This document shows positions 24,812 through 33,796 of a DNA stretch of 64,000 nucleotides, piece by piece. Origin of the DNA: Stenotrophomonas sp. WZN-1 (lineage in GTDB: Bacteria; Pseudomonadota; Gammaproteobacteria; Xanthomonadales; Xanthomonadaceae); assembly GCF_002192255.1 (NCBI RefSeq), contig NZ_CP021768.1, positions 576,001 through 640,000 on the forward strand, in the 5' to 3' direction. Position numbers and translations under genes: made by a program. Each line of letters opens with the position of its first letter. Within the stretch, counting starts at the first letter, position 1. The notes under the pieces are model-generated. The model was not told where the DNA came from. It searched no databases and was given only the letters and a program-made list of their open reading frames with translations.

Positions 24812-26182
24812 ATGCCCATCCATTCTTCCGTCCTCGAACTCATCGGCCAGACCCCGATCGTCAAGGCCCAGCGCCTGGACACCGGTGTCTGCGAGCTCTA
24901 CCTGAAGCTGGAGAGTGCCAACCCGGGCGGATCGATCAAGGATCGCATCGGCCTGTCGATGATCGAGGCGGCGGAGCAGCGGGGCGACCTGAAGCCGGGC
25001 GCGACCCTGGTCGAGGGCACGGCCGGCAACACCGGCCTGGGCCTGGCGCTGGTGGCCCAGCAGAAGGGCTACCAGCTCATTCTGGTCGTTCCGGACAAGA
25101 TGAGCCGGGAAAAGATCTTCAACCTGAAGGCGATGGGCGCCGAAGTGCGCCTGACCCGTTCGGACGTCGCCAAGGGCCACCCCGAGTACTACCAGGACCT
25201 GGCCAAGACCATCGCCGAGCAGACCCCGGGCGCCTACTTCATCAACCAGTTCGGCAACCCGGACAACCCGGCCGCGCATGAATTCGGCACCGGCCCGGAA
25301 ATCCTCGAGCAGATGGGCGGCGACCTTGATGCCATCGTGTTCGGCTGCGGCAGCTCCGGCACCATGACCGGCCTGTCACGCGCCTTCGCCAAGCTGTCGC
25401 CGAAGACCGAACTGGTGCTGGCCGATCCGGTCGGCTCGATCCTGGCCGAGTACATCAACGACGGCAATCTCAACGACAAGTCGGGCAGCTGGCTGGTGGA
25501 AGGCATCGGCGAGGACTTCCTGCCGTCGATTTCCGATTTCAGCCGCGTCAAGAAGGCTTATGCCATCAGCGATGCCGAGAGCTTCCACACCGCGCGCGAG
25601 CTGCTGGGCAAGGAAGGCATCCTGGGCGGTTCGTCCACCGGCACACTGCTGGCCGCCGGCCTGAAGTACTGCCGCGAGCAGACCACGCCGAAGAAGGTGC
25701 TGGTGCTGGTGCCGGACACTGGCAACAAGTATCTGTCGAAGATGTACAACGACTACTGGATGCTGGACAACGGTTTCCTGCAGCGCCCGCAGCACGGCGA
25801 CCTGCGCGACCTGATCCTGCGCCCGTATGGCCAGCGCGACACCGTGGTGATCGGCCCGAACGACCTGCTGACCACCGCCTACCAGCGCATGAAGCTGTAC
25901 GACGTGTCGCAGCTGCCGGTGATGGAGGGTGACCAGCTGGTCGGCATCGTCGACGAAAGCGACGTGCTGCTGCACGTCTATGGCGACGAAGCGCGCTTCC
26001 GCGACCCGGTGGCCACCGCGATGGTCAGCAAGCTGGACCGGCTGGACGTGAAGTCGCCGATCGAGGCCCTGCTGCCGGTGTTCGACCGCGGCCAGGTGGC
26101 GATCGTGATGGACGGCGACACCTTCCTCGGCCTGATCACCCGCATCGACCTGCTGAATTACCTGCGTCGGCGCGTTCAGTAA
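24812..26182 (+). CDS. cbs: cystathionine beta-synthase
   Basis: 456 residues. The N-terminal PLP fold type II domain (1-320) has the Schiff-base lysine in NPGGSIKDR (Lys43), GTAGNTGLGLA and GILGGSSTGTL. The C-terminal region (about 335-456) is a pair of CBS domains (VSQLPVMEGDQLVGIVDESD; GQVAIVMDGDTFLGLITRID). It condenses serine (or O-acetylserine) with homocysteine to cystathionine. I chose the ATG at 24812 because MPIHSSVLELIGQTPIV is the conserved start. The gene is followed by metB, together making a reverse transsulfuration route from homocysteine to cysteine. Confidence 0.9.
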   Translation: MPIHSSVLELIGQTPIVKAQRLDTGVCELYLKLESANPGGSIKDRIGLSMIEAAEQRGDLKPGATLVEGTAGNTGLGLALVAQQKGYQLILVVPDKMSREKIFNLKAMGAEVRLTRSDVAKGHPEYYQDLAKTIAEQTPGAYFINQFGNPDNPAAHEFGTGPEILEQMGGDLDAIVFGCGSSGTMTGLSRAFAKLSPKTELVLADPVGSILAEYINDGNLNDKSGSWLVEGIGEDFLPSISDFSRVKKAYAISDAESFHTARELLGKEGILGGSSTGTLLAAGLKYCREQTTPKKVLVLVPDTGNKYLSKMYNDYWMLDNGFLQRPQHGDLRDLILRPYGQRDTVVIGPNDLLTTAYQRMKLYDVSQLPVMEGDQLVGIVDESDVLLHVYGDEARFRDPVATAMVSKLDRLDVKSPIEALLPVFDRGQVAIVMDGDTFLGLITRIDLLNYLRRRVQ

Positions 26183-26305
26183 GGCGTTTATCGCCGCAGA
26201 TCGCTGCTGAATCCCGGTTTATCCGCGTCAAAGCTCGTTAAGGCCGCGCTGATAGACTCCCGCTCCTTCGACGGCGCCGGTCATCGGCGCCAATCAGGAA
26301 ACGAC

Positions 26306-27481
26306 ATGTCCAACGCTTCTTCCCCGGACCGCGCGCTGGCCCTGGCCACGCTGGCCATCCATGGCGGCCAGTCGCCCGACCCCAGCACCGGCGCGGTGAT
26401 GCCGCCGATCTACGCCACCTCGACCTATGCCCAGTCCAGCCCGGGCGAGCACCAGGGCTTCGAGTACTCGCGCACGCACAACCCGACCCGCTTTGCCTAT
26501 GAGCGCTGCGTGGCGTCGCTGGAAGGCGGCACCCGCGGCTTCGCCTTCGCCTCGGGCATGGCGGCCAGCTCGACCGTGATCGAGCTGCTGGACGCCGGCA
26601 GCCACGTGGTGGCGATGGATGACATCTACGGCGGCAGCTTCCGGCTGTTCGAGCGCGTGCGTCGCCGCACCGCCGGGCTGGATTTCAGCTTTGTCGACCT
26701 GACCGATCTGGCGGCGTTTGAAGCCTCCATCACGCCGAAGACGAAGATGGTGTGGATCGAGACCCCGACCAACCCGATGCTGAAGATCGTCGACATCGCC
26801 GCGGTCGCCGCCATCGCCAAGCGCCATGGCCTGATCGTGGTGGTCGACAACACCTTCGCCTCGCCGATGCTGCAGCGTCCGCTGGAGCTGGGCGCGGACC
26901 TGGTCCTGCATTCGGCCACCAAGTACCTCAATGGCCACTCGGACATGGTCGGCGGCATGGTCGTGGTCGGCGACAACGCCGAACTGGCCGAACAGATGGC
27001 CTTCCTGCAGAACTCGGTGGGTGGCGTGCAGGGCCCGTTCGACAGCTTCCTGGCCCTGCGTGGCCTGAAGACCCTGCCGCTGCGCATGAAGGCGCACTGC
27101 GCCAACGCGCTGGCGCTGGCCCAGTGGCTGGAAAAGCACCCGGCGGTGGAGAAGGTGATCTACCCGGGCCTGGCCTCGCACCCGCAGCATGAGCTGGCCG
27201 GCAAGCAGATGGCCGGCTACGGCGGCATCGTCTCGATCGTGCTGAAGGGCGGTTTCGACGCGGCCAAGCGCTTCTGCGAGAAGACCGAGCTGTTTACCCT
27301 GGCCGAGTCGCTGGGCGGTGTGGAAAGCCTGGTCAACCACCCGGCGGTGATGACCCATGCTTCGATCCCGGTCGCGCGGCGGGAGCAGCTGGGGATCAGT
27401 GATGCACTGGTGCGGCTGAGCGTGGGTGTTGAGGAGCTGAGGGATCTGCAGGTGGATCTGGAAAGGGCACTGGGCGGCTGA
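26306..27481 (+). CDS. metB: cystathionine gamma-lyase / gamma-synthase family enzyme
   Basis: 391-residue PLP enzyme of the Cys/Met metabolism family. The PLP lysine is Lys206 in HSATKYLNGHSD, with GFEYSRTHNPTR and VVVDNTFASP also conserved. The symbol metB is traditional at this locus in xanthomonads. Being directly after cystathionine beta-synthase, it more likely works as a gamma-lyase that releases cysteine, ammonia and 2-oxobutyrate; sequence alone does not settle synthase versus lyase. It forms the left border of the O-antigen cluster. Confidence 0.9.
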   Translation: MSNASSPDRALALATLAIHGGQSPDPSTGAVMPPIYATSTYAQSSPGEHQGFEYSRTHNPTRFAYERCVASLEGGTRGFAFASGMAASSTVIELLDAGSHVVAMDDIYGGSFRLFERVRRRTAGLDFSFVDLTDLAAFEASITPKTKMVWIETPTNPMLKIVDIAAVAAIAKRHGLIVVVDNTFASPMLQRPLELGADLVLHSATKYLNGHSDMVGGMVVVGDNAELAEQMAFLQNSVGGVQGPFDSFLALRGLKTLPLRMKAHCANALALAQWLEKHPAVEKVIYPGLASHPQHELAGKQMAGYGGIVSIVLKGGFDAAKRFCEKTELFTLAESLGGVESLVNHPAVMTHASIPVARREQLGISDALVRLSVGVEELRDLQVDLERALGG

Positions 27482-27536
27482 CCGAGGTCGCGCCCAGCGC
27501 TCTATCGACCTGTCCATCAAAAGGGGCAGGCAAAGC

Positions 27537-28388
27537 ATGAACCCAGGAAGTCCAAGCATGTTCAACTCAAATCAAGCGATGAGCATGGCGCCGATCACGG
27601 CGCTGCGCTCCATCTTCCACTATCGAACGCTGATCCTGGAGATGGTGAAGCGGGAAGTGATCGGGCGCTATCGTGGATCGGTCATGGGGCTCTTGTGGTC
27701 GTTCTTTACCCCAGTGCTCATGCTGGTTGTGTACACCTTTGTCTTCAGCGTCGTGTTTCGTGCGCGTTGGGCTGGGGGGTCTGGCTCGAAAACTGAGTTC
27801 GCGGTGGTCCTGTTCGTGGGCATGATGATCTTCGGGCTGTTTTCTGAATGCATCAATCGGGCGCCGTCGCTCATCCTGTCCAATGCGAACTACGTGAAAA
27901 AGGTGATCTTTCCCCTGGAGATTCTCCCGGTGGTGTCGTTGGGTGCGGCGCTGTTCCACTTTGCCATCAGCATGGTGGTCTGGGTGTTGTTCTATCTGAT
28001 CCTGTTTGGTATCCCCTCGGTGCAGGCGCTTTGGTTGCCGATCGTGATGGTGCCGTTGCTGATCCTGTGCGTTGGCGTGTCATGGTTCCTTGCGTCGCTG
28101 GGGGTCTACCTGCGTGACGTTGGCCAGGTGATCGTGGTCGTCACGACCGCGCTCATGTTCATGTCGCCCGTGTTCTTCCCGGCAGTTGCGATGCCGGAGG
28201 AATTTCGGCCCTATCTGTACATCAGTCCGATCACTTACTTCATTGAACAGTCCCGCGAGCTCCTCATCTGGCACGGCAGTATGCATTGGGGCATGTGGCT
28301 GAAGATGATGGGTGTTTCCATTGCGGTCGCGGTACTGGGCTTTGCATGGTTCCAGAAGACCAGAAAGGGTTTCGCCGATGTCATCTGA
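27537..28388 (+). CDS. wzm: O-antigen ABC transporter permease
   Basis: 283 residues, ABC-2 type permease with six hydrophobic segments. The N-terminal FHYRTLILEMVKREVIGRYR and later NANYVKKVIFPLEILPVV are hallmarks of the Wzm/TagG family. It exports undecaprenyl-linked O polysaccharide across the inner membrane with the ATPase encoded 11 nt inside its 3' end. Its presence shows the O antigen is assembled in the cytoplasm by the ABC-transporter route. From here on GC and codon use drop relative to metB. Confidence 0.93.
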   Translation: MNPGSPSMFNSNQAMSMAPITALRSIFHYRTLILEMVKREVIGRYRGSVMGLLWSFFTPVLMLVVYTFVFSVVFRARWAGGSGSKTEFAVVLFVGMMIFGLFSECINRAPSLILSNANYVKKVIFPLEILPVVSLGAALFHFAISMVVWVLFYLILFGIPSVQALWLPIVMVPLLILCVGVSWFLASLGVYLRDVGQVIVVVTTALMFMSPVFFPAVAMPEEFRPYLYISPITYFIEQSRELLIWHGSMHWGMWLKMMGVSIAVAVLGFAWFQKTRKGFADVI

Positions 28389-29700
28389 AAACGCCATTGA
28401 GGCGGAGAGCCTCAGCAAGTGCTACCAGATTTACGACAAGCCCCGCGACCGTTTGATGCAGATGCTGCTGGGCAATGACGAGCGGCGTTTCTACCGGGAG
28501 TTCTGGGCTCTTCGGGACGTGTCGTTCAAGATTCCCAAGGGGCAGGTGTACGGCATCCTTGGCAAGAACGGCGCGGGCAAATCGACGCTGCTGCAGATCA
28601 TCTGCGGTACCTTGGCGGCGACGTCTGGCGAGGCTAGGGTCGCTGGTCGCGTCTCGGCTCTGCTGGAGCTCGGCTCGGGGTTCAATCCCGAGTTCACGGG
28701 TATCGAAAACATCTACATGAACGCCCAGCTGCTGGGCCTGACCCGCAAGGAAGTTGACGGCAAGCTGGACAAGATCATCAGCTTTGCCGACATCGGCGAT
28801 CATGTCAGCCAGCCGGTCAAGACCTATTCGAGCGGCATGTTCGCGCGACTGGCATTTTCTGTAGCCATCCATGTCGATCCAGACATCCTCATTGTTGATG
28901 AGACGCTCAGCGTTGGTGACGCCTGGTTCCAGCACAAGAGCATGGCGCGAATGCGCAAGCTCATGGAAAGCGGTTGCACCGTGCTCTTCGTCAGTCACTC
29001 CATCGACGCAGTGCGGGCACTTTGTGATTACGCCATCTGGATCGATGGTGGTACCCTCAAGATGCAGGGAAATGTCACCGAGGTGACCAATGCCTACATG
29101 AATGATGTGTTCGTCGAGCACAACAAGATCATTCTGGAGGCCAACGATGTGACGGTGGATGGTCTGCCGGATCATGCGCCCGCTGCGGAAATTGAACGAA
29201 TGGCGCAGACATCTCCGGTCGATGCGGATGGCGCGACTTCGTCGGACGAGGAGCTTGCGGATGGCGCTGTGCTGCGCATCGAGCAGGTCGGGCTGGTGGA
29301 CGCGGACGGCCGTCCGTGCCGGAAGATCGAGCAGGGGGAGGACCTCGCACTGGCCGTGGATGTACGGTTCTACAAGGATTTGAAGAACATCAGTGTGGGT
29401 TTCCTGATCAAGGACCAGTTCGGTCAGGACCTTACCGGCGAGAGCATCTTCAATTCGCAGCGCAAAGGTATCGATGTTGTTGCTGGACAATTGTTGAGGG
29501 TGCGTTTCACCTCCTGCAATCAGTTGCGTGGTGGCCAGTCCTATTCCATCGCGCTTCGAGTTAATCAGGTCAGCCGCTGGGATCGCAGTGACAATGTGAC
29601 CATCTATGCGGATGAGTTGGCTGCCGTGTTCGATGTAATGGCGGATGTGGATCAGCCCATGTGGTTCAAGTTCAAGATGCCCTTCAAGGTGAGTTACTGA
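28378..29700 (+). CDS. wzt: O-antigen ABC transporter ATPase with C-terminal glycan-binding domain
   Basis: 440 residues. The ATPase half (1-250) has Walker A GKNGAGKST (62-70), the signature YSSGMFARLAFS and Walker B DILIVDETLSVGD. The C-terminal half (about 270-440, jelly-roll type) matches the Wzt_C carbohydrate domain, which in E. coli O8/O9a types recognises the modified non-reducing end before export. Such a domain implies that this O chain ends in a cap; candidate capping enzymes are encoded at 31841 and 33797. It starts 11 nt before the wzm stop. Confidence 0.93.
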   Translation: MSSENAIEAESLSKCYQIYDKPRDRLMQMLLGNDERRFYREFWALRDVSFKIPKGQVYGILGKNGAGKSTLLQIICGTLAATSGEARVAGRVSALLELGSGFNPEFTGIENIYMNAQLLGLTRKEVDGKLDKIISFADIGDHVSQPVKTYSSGMFARLAFSVAIHVDPDILIVDETLSVGDAWFQHKSMARMRKLMESGCTVLFVSHSIDAVRALCDYAIWIDGGTLKMQGNVTEVTNAYMNDVFVEHNKIILEANDVTVDGLPDHAPAAEIERMAQTSPVDADGATSSDEELADGAVLRIEQVGLVDADGRPCRKIEQGEDLALAVDVRFYKDLKNISVGFLIKDQFGQDLTGESIFNSQRKGIDVVAGQLLRVRFTSCNQLRGGQSYSIALRVNQVSRWDRSDNVTIYADELAAVFDVMADVDQPMWFKFKMPFKVSY

Positions 29701-31841
29701 TGATTGATGTGAGCGTGGTGTTGAATATGCACAGGGAAGCGCTCTACCTCGTGCCCACTCTCAAGTCGCTGGTGCAATGTGCAGCCAAGGCCCGGGATGA
29801 AGGTGTCATCGTGGAGCTTGTCGCGGTGTTCGACCGCGCCGATGACGCAACCCGGGAGGTTTTCCGGGCGCACGATCTTTCCGTTTTCGTCGCCGTCAAG
29901 GAGGTCGACGTCGACGTTGGTTCGCTGGGTCTGGCCCGCAATGCAGGCATCGAGCGTGCTGACGGTGAGTATGTATGGACCTCCGACGCCGACGATCTCG
30001 TTTCGTCCAACGCCATTGTGGCGTTGCTCGCGGCGGCGCGCGGGCATGACCGCGCCGAGGTTGCCGTCTTCCTCGAGTACCTGTGCGCGTTCGGTGAGCA
30101 GTACCACAATGTGCGCTATGTTGATTCAAAGTTCCTGACTGCAGGCGACTTTGCATTCCAGCACCCCTATGTTTCGCGGATCTTCGTTCGCCGTTCTGCA
30201 TTCGAGTCGCTGAAGTACGATGATCTGCGCGTCACTACGGGGTTTGCATACGAAGACTGGTACTTCAATTGCCAACTGCGGGCAGCTGGCTACGACATGA
30301 TCGTAGCGCCAGATACGGTGATCTTCTATCGCCAGCGGCCAGGGAGCCTGCTACGCCAGGCCAATGCGGCGTCGGTCCGGCTGATTCCCCATAGTCGACT
30401 GTTCGATCCGGAGGTGTTTCTCGCAGACATGCGGGAGAGTCGTCGCCGGGCCGGTGACTGGAACGCGCTGTTGGCTGATCGGAAGGCGATCTTCGCCCAG
30501 GACAACACGCGCCTGTTCATGGAATCGGCGTCTCTGCAGGAATCGCTTTGGGAAGCCATCCAGCTGGAGCCGGAAATTGAACCGCATCGGGTCGAGGCTG
30601 CGGGCAGCTACAGCCCGATGCCGTGGAACCCCGAGCATTGGGGAATGCAGCTGGAGCACCTCTACGGGATGATCGGCAGAGGCCGCTTCACGGACATCGT
30701 GCTGTTGCCCTGGCTCATCGCTGGTGGTGCGGAGAAGTACATTCTGCAGGTGCTTCATGAGATCGCCGCTCAGCAGCCTGAAGCGCGGATTCTTGTGATT
30801 GCCGGTCAGGCCGCGAAGCGCCACGACTGGGTTGCCAAGCTTCCCAAGGGCTCGGTATTCATCGACATCTGCAATGCATTCCCCCACCTGGACAGCACCG
30901 ATCAGGATGCATTGACCATCAGGATGCTGCTGGCCATTCGTGAGGGGGATGCAAGGCTGCACGTGAAGTCGTCTCCATTTGCCCACCGGCTGCTGGATGC
31001 GTATGCGCCGGTGTTGACGCGCCTGTTCCGCATTGTCTACTACCGCTTCAGCGACGCCACGTATCGTTGGCGAGACACGGTTCTGCGAGGCCCTTGGGGC
31101 ATGGGTGTCCTTCGCAGGCATCTTCCCGGTTTCTGGCGGGTGCTGACCGACTGCGAGGCGATCGTCGCGGCCGATCGCAGTTTTCTCGGGCCGCTGCCTT
31201 CCTACAGCCCCATCTACGCACGCTGTGACGTGAGTTCGGCCGCAATTGACGGATCCTCGGGCCGTCTCGGGACGCGCAGAAAGCTGCTGTGGGCGTCGCG
31301 GGTGGCTCCGGAAAAGCGCCCCGAGCTGCTATCCGCTATATCGGAGCGGTTGGCAGCTCAAGGCCTGGATGTGAAAATTGACGCTTTTGGCACGGCTGAT
31401 CCGGGAGTGAACGCCAAGCACGTATTTGGCCAGGGTCAGGGCCGGATCCGGTATCGTGGTGGATTCAGCTCGTTCAGTGAGCTGCCTTTGGGCGAATACG
31501 ATGCCTTCCTCTACACAAGCTCCTTTGATGGGCTTCCCAATATCCTGCTTGAAATGGCGGGGGCGGGGCTGCCTATCATCGCGCCAGATGTCGGCGGAAT
31601 CAGCGAAGTAGTAAAGGATGACGTGACTGGGCGCCTGATTCCGTCCATGCATGACGATGCCGCTTTGGCTGACGCCTATGTTCAGGCCGTCCTCTCGCTA
31701 TACACGGAGGGTACGGATTGGCAGAGGATGTCTGAGGCATGCCGCAGTCTGATTGAGACACGCCATGGCGCCGGTGCTTTTGCCGGTCATGTTCGTGACG
31801 TGCTATGTCTGGCCCCTGAGAATAGTAGCAAGGTTGTCTAA
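29700..31841 (+). CDS. bifunctional glycosyltransferase (GT2-GT4 fusion)
   Basis: 713 residues. The N-terminal GT-A domain (1-260, GT2) has MIDVSVVLNMHREA, the metal-binding TSDADDLV and a GFAYEDWYFN acceptor motif. The C-terminal GT-B domain (about 340-700, GT4) has LLPWLIAGGAEKYILQ, the nucleotide-sugar region KLLWASRVAPEKRPEL and DGLPNILLEMAGAGLPIIAP. Two active sites in one chain suggest it adds two different sugars, or alternates them, in the O repeat. The start overlaps the wzt stop (TGATG). The same two domain types are encoded as separate overlapping genes at 36882-34697. Confidence 0.87.
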   Translation: MIDVSVVLNMHREALYLVPTLKSLVQCAAKARDEGVIVELVAVFDRADDATREVFRAHDLSVFVAVKEVDVDVGSLGLARNAGIERADGEYVWTSDADDLVSSNAIVALLAAARGHDRAEVAVFLEYLCAFGEQYHNVRYVDSKFLTAGDFAFQHPYVSRIFVRRSAFESLKYDDLRVTTGFAYEDWYFNCQLRAAGYDMIVAPDTVIFYRQRPGSLLRQANAASVRLIPHSRLFDPEVFLADMRESRRRAGDWNALLADRKAIFAQDNTRLFMESASLQESLWEAIQLEPEIEPHRVEAAGSYSPMPWNPEHWGMQLEHLYGMIGRGRFTDIVLLPWLIAGGAEKYILQVLHEIAAQQPEARILVIAGQAAKRHDWVAKLPKGSVFIDICNAFPHLDSTDQDALTIRMLLAIREGDARLHVKSSPFAHRLLDAYAPVLTRLFRIVYYRFSDATYRWRDTVLRGPWGMGVLRRHLPGFWRVLTDCEAIVAADRSFLGPLPSYSPIYARCDVSSAAIDGSSGRLGTRRKLLWASRVAPEKRPELLSAISERLAAQGLDVKIDAFGTADPGVNAKHVFGQGQGRIRYRGGFSSFSELPLGEYDAFLYTSSFDGLPNILLEMAGAGLPIIAPDVGGISEVVKDDVTGRLIPSMHDDAALADAYVQAVLSLYTEGTDWQRMSEACRSLIETRHGAGAFAGHVRDVLCLAPENSSKVV

Positions 31842-33541
31842 TGCAACACCTCCACTTCTATGCGGATCCGCACAGTATCGATGTCCTGGCCTCCGGGGAA
31901 AGCAAGGCGATCCTGATCGGCAGTGATTTCGGCTATGGCAATTTCGGTGATCTTCTCCAGCACATGGGAAGTATCAATCGGGTCAAGCGGTCTTCCGCAC
32001 TTTCGGTTGTTTCGGTGCTTTCTCTGGATGCCATCTCACGCCACGTGGGCGTGGGTTCGCTTCGCCAGTCATATGGCGTCGATGCACAGATGTTCGTGTC
32101 CTCGGCGCCACTAAATGATGATAGGGCGGCGAAGCTGGGTCTTGCGCGCATCCGGTCGCTGCGCAATGTTGCATGTGTGCAGTTGTACGGCGGCGGGTTC
32201 CTCAATGAAATGTGGGGAGGCTTCGTACTGCAGGTGACGGAGTTCTTTCTGCGCAATCTGCCTGGTGTGTCCTACTTTATTTCGGGGCAGCAGATCTCCA
32301 AGGGTTTCGCGGAAGTTGTCCAGCAGCATTGCGTTGCATTCCAACCTCAACTTATCGGTGCTCGTGACCGCGACTCGCTGCAGACCATGCAGTCGTTAGG
32401 CGTGCAGGCGCGTTACTCGTTCGACGATGCGGTTGAGCCTTTGAATGAATTGTCGCGGGTGCTCACTCCCTCGCGGGCTGACACCGGTGCCTTCCTTCAC
32501 CTCAATTCTTCCGGTTACACCGGAAACAGTGCCGAGATCGAAGAGATCTCCGCGCACATGGACGTGCTTTCCAGGCGATCCGGTACTCGTGACCTTGTGC
32601 TTTTCCAGGCATTCCAAGATGCACGGGAAGAAGTGGTTGACTCGATCGAGACCGTCAAGCGGTTGGAGGGTGGGCTCCCCTTCGTTGATCTGAATACGAT
32701 CATGTTGGTGTCCTTCATCATGAAGGGGGGCGATGCGATGCCGCCCATGCTGTTGAAGGGTGAGTACGGATATGTCTGTTCCTATCATGTAACCATGTGG
32801 CTTCAGCTCAACGGCATTCCCTGCTGGTTACGAAGCAGCAACCCTTATTACGACCAGAAGCGCAAAGCGTTGGGAGTAGAAGGGACCTTCGAAGCCTTCC
32901 TTGAGCAGATGCCGACGGTGGACCACACCGGGAATCTGCAGGAACGGGTGGCGTGGGCTAACCTTCTGGAATCCCGTCTGGGTGAACTGCCTCCCGTAGA
33001 CAACGCCATGCAATGGGATGCGTTGGGCAATGAGACCGAGCATCGTTCATTTTGCTTCAAGGGCGAACCGCGGCTTGAAACCCGCTTGAATGAAAGCTGG
33101 GCTGCCGTGCTTGGGCTACAGGAGGACGTTTCGCGTCTTAACGCTGAACTTGGAGATGCGCAGGGAGAGCGGGCTGCCGTGGATGGGGACAGGAAATCCC
33201 TCGAAGATCGACTGGCTGTTTACGGCCAGCGCCTTACACATGTCGGTGCGGAGGCTCGGCAGTACAGGCAACAGGCCGAGCATGAGCATGCAAACTGGTT
33301 GCGTGCAAACCAAGCGGAGCGGAACGCCACTGCTGTGCTACAGGAGGTCATGCAGAGCCGATCCTGGAAGTGGACGTTGCCTGTTCGCGTGGTCAATCGA
33401 TTCATGAAGACGCGCCGCTTCGATGCACAGGGAGAAGTGGGGCTATTTGAAGCCGCGCGGCGTGTCGCTGGCAAGTTGCCCATCCCTGCCCCGGTCAGAT
33501 TGCGGTTGGGCAAGTACCTCCGCGGCTTGCGGAGAGGCTGA
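31841..33541 (+). CDS. pyruvyltransferase-family protein with C-terminal coiled coil
   Basis: 566 residues. The N-terminal region (about 20-330) matches the polysaccharide pyruvyl transferase pattern: SDFGYGNFGDLLQ (28-40), LYGGGFLNE (115-123), SGQQIS (148-153) and ARDRDSLQTMQSLG (174-187). From about 416 to 505 it is charged and heptad-like (LQEDVSRLNAELGDA, SLEDRLAVYGQRL), a predicted coiled coil. This is followed by SRSWKWTLPVR and a basic amphipathic tail ending GKYLRGLRRG, which may bind the membrane. It overlaps the upstream stop by one base (TAATG). It could pyruvylate the O chain; capping is discussed in the findings. Confidence 0.72.
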   Translation: MQHLHFYADPHSIDVLASGESKAILIGSDFGYGNFGDLLQHMGSINRVKRSSALSVVSVLSLDAISRHVGVGSLRQSYGVDAQMFVSSAPLNDDRAAKLGLARIRSLRNVACVQLYGGGFLNEMWGGFVLQVTEFFLRNLPGVSYFISGQQISKGFAEVVQQHCVAFQPQLIGARDRDSLQTMQSLGVQARYSFDDAVEPLNELSRVLTPSRADTGAFLHLNSSGYTGNSAEIEEISAHMDVLSRRSGTRDLVLFQAFQDAREEVVDSIETVKRLEGGLPFVDLNTIMLVSFIMKGGDAMPPMLLKGEYGYVCSYHVTMWLQLNGIPCWLRSSNPYYDQKRKALGVEGTFEAFLEQMPTVDHTGNLQERVAWANLLESRLGELPPVDNAMQWDALGNETEHRSFCFKGEPRLETRLNESWAAVLGLQEDVSRLNAELGDAQGERAAVDGDRKSLEDRLAVYGQRLTHVGAEARQYRQQAEHEHANWLRANQAERNATAVLQEVMQSRSWKWTLPVRVVNRFMKTRRFDAQGEVGLFEAARRVAGKLPIPAPVRLRLGKYLRGLRRG

Positions 33542-33796
33542 CACTTCGCCAACGTCCTGCAACCGTGCGTGCTGACGGCCCGGTCGAATGCCTTGCAGGA
33601 CGGTTGCCTCGCCATGTTCCCGGCTGGCAGCGCGCCGGGAGGAACACGGCAGCTCCAGCCTCCCGGCTGCTCGGGGGGGGGGGGGCGGCAAGGCAGGGCG
33701 TTCGGGAACTTGATTCTGGCGGGAAAACTACATCAGTATTGAATACCTCGGCCGAGTGCCGACGCATTCTGTCCCTATGGCTCGGAGAGACATGGC
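33542..33796 (+). promoter_or_regulatory. intergenic region with a 13-G tract
   Basis: 255 bp between the pyruvyltransferase-family gene and the methyltransferase. A run of 13 G (33673-33685) lies about 110 nt before the methyltransferase start. Just upstream are complementary CCGGGAGG and CCTCCCGG segments that could form a hairpin. The stretch from 33710 to 33796 is AT-richer and could hold the promoter of the methyltransferase gene. A tract of this length is prone to slippage. Confidence 0.45.

Noticed and set aside
26306..27481. O-acetylhomoserine sulfhydrylase
   Set aside because: Length (391) and residue context fit the cystathionine gamma-lyase/synthase group; sulfhydrylases are about 425-430 residues.
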